A DNA stretch of 11,378 nucleotides, taken from the NCBI GenBank assembly GCA_025353525.1, contig JANXOO010001148.1:1-11378 (forward strand), in the 5' to 3' direction. Of this stretch, positions 7,797 through 11,378 are shown piece by piece (position 1 is the first letter of the stretch; the number at the start of each line of letters is the position of its first letter). Position numbers and translations under genes: made by a program. This DNA comes from Schlesneria sp. Lineage in GTDB: Bacteria; Planctomycetota; Planctomycetia; Planctomycetales; Planctomycetaceae. The notes beneath the pieces were generated by a model. That model was not told the DNA's origin, made no database searches, and saw only the letters and a program-made list of their open reading frames with translations.

Positions 7797-8078
7797 GTTG
7801 AGTCGTCGAGAAGTCGATCAGATCCGTTTCATCATTCTGCCGCGATGTGCATCGATGAAGCCCCATTTGACCATAATTCGATCCGATTTCGCAACTGGCA
7901 GCGGCGGCAAAGGCTCTTTACCTAACCATCGACCCGAGGTAACAGGAAGTCGTCACATAGAATATCTGCCACAGGGGTGATGCCAGAATTTTGAAAGGGA
8001 CCTTTGTCGAGAGTCGTCCGGAAAGTCGAATGACTGCAAAAACGAGGGGTATGATGCGAGCCCGATTCGACACGACAT
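7797..8078. other. Intergenic gap with no supported gene
   Basis: This stretch separates the DUF1080-ThuA gene from the upstream LON-domain gene on the same strand. I see no convincing coding frame, no tRNA and no clear -35/-10 pair. The only structure noted inside is a small AAAGG/CCTTT palindrome near 7994-8005, which is short enough to be chance. A promoter for the DUF1080-ThuA gene would be expected here but I cannot place it. Confidence 0.4.
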
Positions 8079-8100
8079 GATTTCAGTTGGAACTGAAATC
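8079..8100 (-). terminator. Perfect inverted repeat over the stop codon of the LON-domain gene
   Basis: GATTTCAGTT (8079-8088) and AACTGAAATC (8091-8100) are perfect 10-nt inverted arms around GG. In RNA from the minus strand this gives about 9 pairs with a 4-nt loop, and it contains the last codons and the TGA of the LON-domain gene. No T tract follows, so it is not a standard intrinsic terminator. It may stabilise the 3' end or act with other factors. CCCGATT (8061-8067) can pair instead with AATCGGG (8097-8103), an alternative longer-range fold. Confidence 0.4.
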
Positions 8101-8781
8101 GGGCGGAAAAGTACGGCCCATCGGATTGGGTGAGCGTTGCGTGGCGTTTTGAAGTAACGTCAACAACATCCCGCTGCGTGTATCGACATTCAATTCGTCG
8201 AGGAACTGTTGCAGTAATTCTGAAGGCAGCGGAAGTGAACCCAACAGCACATCGCACACCGTCGCCAGTGGAAGGTCTGAAACGGCTTCTGCGAACAATT
8301 GCTGAAGTTTCACTTCGGGAAACATTCGACCAAACTGCGCCACCAGTTCTTCGGCACGGCTCTCGCGATTGAACGAAGGCTGGTCGATTACGATGTCAGA
8401 ACAGATTTCAAGCTGCCCGATACGATATGGAAGATCGACACGTTGTTCGCTGAGCAAACTCGCCCGCGCCAAGCCTCGCAACACGAGAAAATAGCGTCCG
8501 TCCGGCAGTTTTTCGTGAGCGATGATTTTCCCGAGCCCGACAATGCGATGAACCGGTGCGGCGGCGTCCGAGGGCAACGTGTCCCAGCCGGGTCGCATCA
8601 GACTCATCGCAATCATCCGTTCGCCTTCGAGTGCATCCGCGGTCATCTGGCGGTAACGCGGTTCGAAGATTTGCAACGGTAACAGAGCGTTCGGAAACAG
8701 TACGACGTTCGGCAGCGGAAAAAGCGGAGCCAATCCGGAGAAGTCCTTCAGCGCCGCGTCGAGATCGCAGTGTGATGTCAT
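8083..8781 (-). CDS. LON N-terminal (substrate-binding, PUA-like) domain protein
   Basis: A 232-aa protein with the LON_substr_bdg signature near the start: APLFPLPNVVLFPNALLPLQ followed by IFEPRYRQM (residues 18-46). It continues with a conserved beta-rich section (GLGKIIAHEKLPDGRYFLVLRG) and a helical C-terminal half. It lacks the AAA+ ATPase and Ser-Lys protease domains of Lon, so it is not a protease; stand-alone LON-domain proteins are widespread and their role is unclear. The ATG at 8781 overlaps the TGA of the DUF309 gene as ATGA, and AAGGA eight bases upstream, inside the DUF309 gene, can serve as its ribosome site, so translation is probably coupled. A longer frame reaching 9081 exists only because that frame stays open through the DUF309 gene. 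The 3' end lies in a perfect inverted repeat. Confidence 0.85.
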   Translation of the reverse strand: MTSHCDLDAALKDFSGLAPLFPLPNVVLFPNALLPLQIFEPRYRQMTADALEGERMIAMSLMRPGWDTLPSDAAAPVHRIVGLGKIIAHEKLPDGRYFLVLRGLARASLLSEQRVDLPYRIGQLEICSDIVIDQPSFNRESRAEELVAQFGRMFPEVKLQQLFAEAVSDLPLATVCDVLLGSLPLPSELLQQFLDELNVDTRSGMLLTLLQNATQRSPNPMGRTFPPDFSSN

Positions 8782-9173
8782 CCGATCAGTCCTTTCGTGA
8801 TCGGCCGAATCCTGGGAACCAGTTCGTCTCGTAACGACACCGTCGTCGGATAGGTTTCCGTGTTGTCGAGCAGTTCCTGAAAGCAGCTTTGAAAGTCTTT
8901 CAGAAATTCGCCCAGCAAAATCCCCATGAATTCCTGCCCGAATGGTTCGAGGTTCTTTGTGGCCGAAAGATACAGTTTCTTTGCCCCGCCGAAGTTCTCG
9001 TTGCCGAAATGAAAGAGCGCGATCGATGCCTGGATCAGGCCTTGAAGAAATTTTCTGTCGGACCCGAGCGTTTCGGACCATAATTCTTCAAGGACATCGT
9101 GGCATTCAAAGAAGTCTTCTTCGTTGAAGAGACGCAGTCCTTCGCGATACTGTTCCGGAAACTCGTCAGTCAC
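8778..9173 (-). CDS. DUF309 domain protein
   Basis: A 131-aa, mostly helical protein carrying the family hallmark FFECHDVLEELW (residues 21-32), then KFLQGLIQASIALFHFGNEN (41-60) and GGAKKLYL (62-69). These match DUF309, a small all-helical family with conserved acidic and histidine residues and no assigned biochemical role. Length is typical. It starts with GTG at 9173, supported by GAGG six bases upstream. It is the first gene of a two-gene unit with the LON-domain gene, joined by a 4-nt ATGA overlap. The unit is divergent from nth, with 231 nt between them. No clear promoter was found for it on the minus strand. Confidence 0.85.
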   Translation of the reverse strand: MTDEFPEQYREGLRLFNEEDFFECHDVLEELWSETLGSDRKFLQGLIQASIALFHFGNENFGGAKKLYLSATKNLEPFGQEFMGILLGEFLKDFQSCFQELLDNTETYPTTVSLRDELVPRIRPITKGLIG

Positions 9174-9179
9174 AATTTA

Positions 9180-9183
9180 CCTC
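9180..9183 (-). promoter_or_regulatory. Ribosome-binding site supporting a GTG start for DUF309
   Basis: Read on the minus strand, GAGG is followed by a 6-nt spacer (TAAATT) and then GTG at 9173. Spacing is near ideal, and the DUF309 signature begins about 20 residues later, as is usual for the family. Confidence 0.55.
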
Positions 9184-9358
9184 GCGCGGCCATAAATCGA
9201 TTGGATGCCATATTCCGCACCACAACCAGAACACCTGGCGAAACCATCCCGACCAGGCCACTATTCGACCGCTTGATTTGAACGCCGATTTTAGCCGTTG
9301 CTCATGACCGTCGTCCACGACCAAATGACATTTCCGAAAACGAATCCTGAGGCGAAAG

Positions 9359-9387
9359 TTTTCCTGGGTTCGCGGACGGGTTATACT
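9359..9387 (+). promoter_or_regulatory. Possible nth promoter with a very short leader
   Basis: TATACT (9382-9387) matches five of six -10 positions. The hexamer 17 nt upstream is TTTTCC (9359-9364), which matches only three of six at -35. Transcription would start near 9393-9395, about 10 nt before the nth ATG. This would explain why no Shine-Dalgarno sequence precedes that gene. The -10 box is convincing, the -35 box is not. Confidence 0.4.
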
Positions 9388-9404
9388 TCGCGCGGTCTGA
9401 ACAG

Positions 9405-10082
9405 ATGACATTGGAAAATCGGGCAAATGCTGTGAAAACGAATGATGAAAAAAAGCAACGGATCGGGAAAATCGTACGAGGATTGGCTGCAACGTACCCG
9501 GAAGCTCTGTGTGCCCTGAACCACGAATCGCCGTTTCAGCTTCTTGCCGCCACGATCCTGTCGGCGCAATGCACGGACGAGCGAGTCAATCTGGTGACGC
9601 CGGCCCTGTTCTCAAAATATCCCGCAGCGCCAGAGTTGGCTTTGGCGAAGCAGGACGAACTGGAAGAGATAATTCGCTCGACAGGTTTCTTTCGAAACAA
9701 GGCCACCAATTTGATCGGGATGGCTCGAGCGATTGTTGCAAATCACGGTGGCGAACTTCCCAAAACGATCGAACAACTGGTGCAGTTGCCCGGTGTCGGA
9801 CGCAAAACTGCCAACGTCTTGCTGGGAACGGCATTTGGAATCATCAGCGGTGTCGTGGTCGATACACACGTCAAACGGATCAGCCGCCTGCTGGGATTAA
9901 CCATCAGCGAAAATCCGGAACAGATCGAGCGGGATTTGATGGAACTTGTCCCCCGCAAGGAATGGATCAACTTTTCGCACCGGTTGATTCACCATGGACG
10001 CAAAATCTGTATCGCCCGGCGGCCCCGATGCACTGAGTGCCCATTGTTCGCAAACTGCCTTCGGGTCGGATTGCCCGACTGA
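9405..10082 (+). CDS. nth: Endonuclease III (DNA glycosylase/AP lyase)
   Basis: A 225-aa base-excision repair enzyme that removes oxidised pyrimidines from DNA and cuts at the abasic site. The HhH-GPD fold is complete: [20 protein letters not shown] (residues 43-62), the helix-hairpin-helix [11 protein letters not shown] (128-138) with catalytic Lys134, and [14 protein letters not shown] (151-164) with catalytic Asp153. The C-terminal [4Fe-4S] loop has Cys202, Cys209, Cys212 and Cys218 in the exact C-x6-C-x2-C-x5-C spacing. Length is slightly above the roughly 210 residues of the E. coli enzyme because of a short polar N-terminal extension. The start could therefore be a little later, for example GTG at 9432, but the ATG at 9405 fits the -10 box upstream. 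It is divergent from the DUF309/LON unit. A stem-loop spans its stop codon. Confidence 0.95.
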   Translation: MTLENRANAVKTNDEKKQRIGKIVRGLAATYPEALCALNHESPFQLLAATILSAQCTDERVNLVTPALFSKYPAAPELALAKQDELEEIIRSTGFFRNKATNLIGMARAIVANHGGELPKTIEQLVQLPGVGRKTANVLLGTAFGIISGVVVDTHVKRISRLLGLTISENPEQIERDLMELVPRKEWINFSHRLIHHGRKICIARRPRCTECPLFANCLRVGLPD

Positions 10083-10097
10083 CTCGGTTGTCGGGCA
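10072..10097 (+). terminator. Stem-loop spanning the nth stop codon
   Basis: TGCCCGAC (10072-10079) pairs perfectly with GTCGGGCA (10090-10097) around a 10-nt loop that includes the TGA stop. The stem is GC-rich but no T tract follows, so it may be a Rho-assisted terminator or a 3'-end stabilising hairpin rather than a classical intrinsic terminator. Confidence 0.45.
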
Positions 10098-10223
10098 GAT
10101 TAAAGTCATCCCTCGAATGCAGATTTCATCGAGTTGTTCCGAGAGCGCCGTCAAAATCACGGTTTTGAAAGTCAGCACTTTTTAGACATACGCATCATTC
10201 CTGACGGCGCGGGGCATATCCGA

Positions 10224-10251
10224 TTGACATGCAATCCGTTACGGATAGAAT
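10224..10251 (+). promoter_or_regulatory. Strong sigma70-type promoter before the structured leader
   Basis: A perfect -35 box, TTGACA (10224-10229), is followed after 16 nt by TAGAAT (10246-10251), five of six at -10. It is the best promoter match seen in the window. Transcription would begin near 10258, about 30 nt before the structured RNA element and about 280 nt before the first tatA-like gene, so the transcript would be either a long 5' leader or a separate small RNA. Confidence 0.6.
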
Positions 10252-10287
10252 CTGAGTAGCCGCTCTTCCCTCCTGCTCTCTCGCGGG

Positions 10288-10361
10288 CGAACCGAGTGGA
10301 TGACACGCGTAAATTTCAATCAGGGCGAGATGGTCGCCCGTCGAAATGCGTGTTCGGTTCG
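10288..10361 (+). ncRNA. Candidate structured RNA (tatA leader or small RNA), unrecognised class
   Basis: Four nested helices made only of Watson-Crick pairs: CGAACCGA (10288-10295) with TCGGTTCG (10354-10361); ACACGC (10303-10308) with GCGTGT (10348-10353); ATTTC (10313-10317) with GAAAT (10343-10347); and GGGCGA (10323-10328) with TCGCCC (10334-10339), closed by a 5-nt loop. That is 25 pairs in 74 nt. The 3' strands of the outer three helices are contiguous, whereas the 5' side has bulges of 7 nt (GTGGATG) and 4 nt (GTAA); a 5x3 internal loop precedes the apical stem. A second copy of GGGCGA at 10285-10290 can also pair with TCGCCC, extended to 7 bp by C10284 with G10340, giving an alternative fold. 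A promoter lies just upstream. It does not resemble a tRNA or any riboswitch I can name. The role is inferred. Confidence 0.5.
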
Positions 10362-10373
10362 TGACTGTTGATT

Positions 10374-10423
10374 CCGGATCCAAGTAAAAATCCGGCGAGC
10401 ACGTGTCTGACAATCGGATTTTT
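10374..10423 (+). promoter_or_regulatory. Mutually exclusive hairpins: possible attenuator or terminator
   Basis: AAAAATCCG (10386-10394) pairs perfectly with CGGATTTTT (10415-10423), a 9-bp stem with a 20-nt loop ending in five T residues. Part of the same segment, ATCCGG (10390-10395), can instead pair with CCGGAT (10374-10379). The two stems cannot form together, the layout expected of terminator and antiterminator. The terminator stem is AT-rich, its loop is large and its T tract lies inside the stem, so it would be weak; alternatively it marks the 3' end of a small RNA of about 165 nt. Confidence 0.35.
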
Positions 10424-10450
10424 CCGTTCAGAAATCGGGATAAAGAGCTT

Positions 10451-10476
10451 GTCTCTACGCTTTTGAAAGTAGAGAT
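10451..10476 (+). other. Leader hairpin before the first tatA-like gene
   Basis: TCTCTAC (10452-10458) pairs perfectly with GTAGAGA (10469-10475) around a 10-nt loop, with one extra G-T pair at the base. It lies about 50 nt upstream of the GAAGGAG ribosome site of the first tatA-like gene and adds to the structured leader. Apart from this and the promoter and hairpins listed separately, I see no gene in 10083-10538. Confidence 0.4.
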
Positions 10477-10538
10477 TCACCGCTGTCGTTACTCAAGTTG
10501 CGGTGTTTGATGCTGTAGCGAATTGAAGGAGAATCAAC

Positions 10539-10730
10539 ATGGTTCCCGTTCTTGCCTTTTTGGGTGGGATGGAATTGGTTGTCGTTGGCGGGATCTTCCT
10601 GCTGTTGTTCGGAAGTAGACTTCCATCAGTGATGCGGTCGCTCGGTCAAAGCGTGACATCATTCAAAAGCGGTTTGAACGACACGACCGATCAAGCTCCG
10701 GACGAAAACCTCGACGACAAGAAACGCTAG
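10539..10730 (+). CDS. tatA: Short TatA/E-family twin-arginine translocase subunit
   Basis: A 63-aa protein with TatA layout: a short N-terminus, the polar Glu12 at the start of a membrane helix (ELVVVGGIFLLLFG), the FG hinge, then an amphipathic helix (RLPSVMRSLGQSVTSFKSGL) and a short acidic-basic tail. TatA subunits oligomerise at the inner membrane and form the passage for folded proteins targeted by TatBC. It is shorter than typical TatA (about 80-90 residues). The start is well supported by GAAGGAG (10525-10531) seven bases before the ATG. A long structured non-coding stretch lies upstream, and a second TatA-like gene follows 198 nt later on the same strand. That gap has only a small hairpin (CGGAA/TTCCG near 10847-10862) and no convincing terminator. 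No tatB or tatC is visible. A TatE-like or specialised paralogue is possible. Confidence 0.85.
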   Translation: MVPVLAFLGGMELVVVGGIFLLLFGSRLPSVMRSLGQSVTSFKSGLNDTTDQAPDENLDDKKR

Positions 10731-10928
10731 TCGAAGCCTCGGCATCAGCGCAGTCAGCGATACCTGATATCGAGGAACGATGCGAAGCCTGATAACGGGC
10801 TCGTACAGAAAAACAGGATCATTGACGGTGTTCCCGCGTGAACTGCGGAACCGGGTTTCCGGTGAATGTGACATTGATTGCGGTGAACTTTAAAAAACCA
10901 CGAATTACTCAAATCAAGGAATAACTTC

Positions 10929-11231
10929 ATGTTTCCGATCGCGTTTATTCCAGGTGTTGGTCCTTTTGAAATGATCGTTGTCGGGATCATTGCCTTGTTG
11001 CTGTTTGGCAAAAGGCTTCCCGAAGTGGCGAAAAGCCTGGGAAAGGGTGTTGTCGAATTCAAAAAGGGATTGCGTGGAATCGAAGACGATATCGACGTGA
11101 ATGCCCATTCGTCGCGAGGCGACAGCAATTCCCGGCCGATCCACCGGGATGAAAGTGTCCAGACATCGGCGCCCAAATTCGAGCCACCGACATCGGAACC
11201 GGTCGATTCGCAAAAATCAGAATCAAACTGA
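10929..11231 (+). CDS. tatA: TatA-family twin-arginine translocase subunit (second copy)
   Basis: A 100-aa protein with the canonical TatA pattern: GPFEMIVVGIIALLLFG (membrane helix with Glu14 near its start and the FG hinge), then KRLPEVAKSLGKGVVEFKKG (27-46) as the amphipathic helix. A long polar, Ser/Pro/Glu-rich tail (about residues 55-100) is probably disordered. It matches the TatA consensus more closely than the first copy. AAGGA (10916-10920) lies eight bases before the ATG. The two genes are clearly paralogous in their first 45 residues but have unrelated tails, suggesting old duplication and divergent roles, or mixed oligomers. It is probably co-transcribed with the first copy, since no terminator separates them. 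Neither tatB nor tatC is nearby. Confidence 0.9.
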   Translation: MFPIAFIPGVGPFEMIVVGIIALLLFGKRLPEVAKSLGKGVVEFKKGLRGIEDDIDVNAHSSRGDSNSRPIHRDESVQTSAPKFEPPTSEPVDSQKSESN

Positions 11232-11245
11232 CGGTTACGACAGAA

Positions 11246-11263
11246 ACTTAAGAGCTTTTAAGT
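11246..11263. terminator. Weak AT-rich stem-loop after the second tatA-like gene
   Basis: ACTTAA (11246-11251) pairs with TTAAGT (11258-11263) around a 6-nt loop, starting 14 nt after the tatA stop. The short, AT-rich stem has no T tract after it on the plus strand, so terminator function is only a guess from its place between genes that probably converge. Confidence 0.25.
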
Positions 11264-11279
11264 CGATCCCGGGCTTAAT

Positions 11280-11378
11280 TTAACCGCTTGAACCGACGAC
11301 AATCAGTTGGTTCAAACAGTGGTCAGGATTGTGACGAGCATAGCCATAGTGGCCATAACTCAACGGAAAGTTCAGTTT
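11280..11378 (-). CDS. Possible 3' end of an unidentified minus-strand gene (partial)
   Basis: A frame enters from the right edge and stays open for 32 codons before TAA at 11282-11280. The visible end reads roughly LSYGHYGYARHNPDHCLNQL followed by IVVGSSG. I do not recognise the family. The composition is plausible for protein (few rare residues, mixed polar and hydrophobic), and the stretch would otherwise be empty, but 32 codons are too few to be sure. If real, it converges on the second tatA-like gene. The same DNA holds a 10-pair imperfect hairpin, TTGAACCGAC (11288-11297) with GTTGGTTCAA (11306-11315), including one G-T pair, so a structured intergenic sequence is the competing explanation. 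Confidence 0.35.
   Translation of the reverse strand, partial: KLNFPLSYGHYGYARHNPDHCLNQLIVVGSSG

Noticed and set aside
7994..8005. Small AAAGG/CCTTT palindrome in the gap before the DUF1080-ThuA gene.
   Set aside because: Five-base arms are expected by chance at this length, and no promoter elements accompany it.
10288..10361. The structured element considered as a tRNA or tmRNA fragment because of its 74-nt length and a GGTTCG string.
   Set aside because: It forms one elongated hairpin, with no D/anticodon/T-arm arrangement and no CCA-type acceptor end.
10195..10413. Minus-strand open frame of 72 aa across the structured element.
   Set aside because: It has no recognisable domain, its start lies inside the terminator-like loop, and the sequence is better explained by extensive self-pairing. 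It could recur as a spurious gene if the element is repeated.

Overview
The window looks like chromosomal DNA of a planctomycete (phylum Planctomycetota). The main evidence is a very large secreted protein that joins an NPCBM-like domain, a Pirellula-type dehydrogenase propeller, HEAT-like repeats and a C-terminal CxxCH cytochrome module. Beside it is a DUF1080-ThuA fusion, and both architectures are strongly enriched in that phylum. Base composition is moderate in GC, and several genes lack a clear Shine-Dalgarno sequence. No transposase, integrase, phage gene, CRISPR array, rRNA or tRNA was found.

Layout, left to right. (1) 1-562, minus strand: the 5' part of a membrane-anchored S51/cyanophycinase-like protein, cut by the window edge. 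(2) 669-1169, plus: a SixA-type phosphohistidine phosphatase, divergent from the first gene. (3) 1199-2314, minus: a sugar-type (RbsC-like) ABC permease with no ATPase or binding protein beside it, preceded by a GC-rich palindromic terminator or REP-like element. (4) 2507-6079, minus: the PVC-type dehydrogenase/cytochrome protein. (5) 6184-7785, minus: DUF1080-ThuA. (6) 8083-9173, minus: a DUF309 gene and a LON-substrate-binding-domain gene, coupled by an ATGA overlap. (7) 9405-10082, plus: endonuclease III (nth). (8) 10083-10538: a long non-coding stretch with a strong promoter match and several clear RNA hairpins. (9) 10539-10730 and 10929-11231, plus: two tandem TatA-family genes. (10) 11280-11378, minus: possibly the 3' end of another gene.

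How the genes may work together: the secreted DUF1080-ThuA protein, the secreted dehydrogenase/cytochrome and possibly the sugar permease form a same-strand block. It fits periplasmic handling of oxidised (3-keto) sugars with electrons passed to a c-type heme. This is inferred from families; no substrate can be read from the sequence. The other genes are housekeeping-like.

The most interesting part is the 10.2-10.5 kb stretch before the first tatA gene. A promoter with a perfect TTGACA box sits just upstream of a 74-nt element with 25 nested Watson-Crick pairs. That is followed by two mutually exclusive hairpins, one of them terminator-like, and a further hairpin before the tatA ribosome-binding site. 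It could be a cis-regulatory leader of tatA or an independent small RNA; I do not recognise it as a known class.
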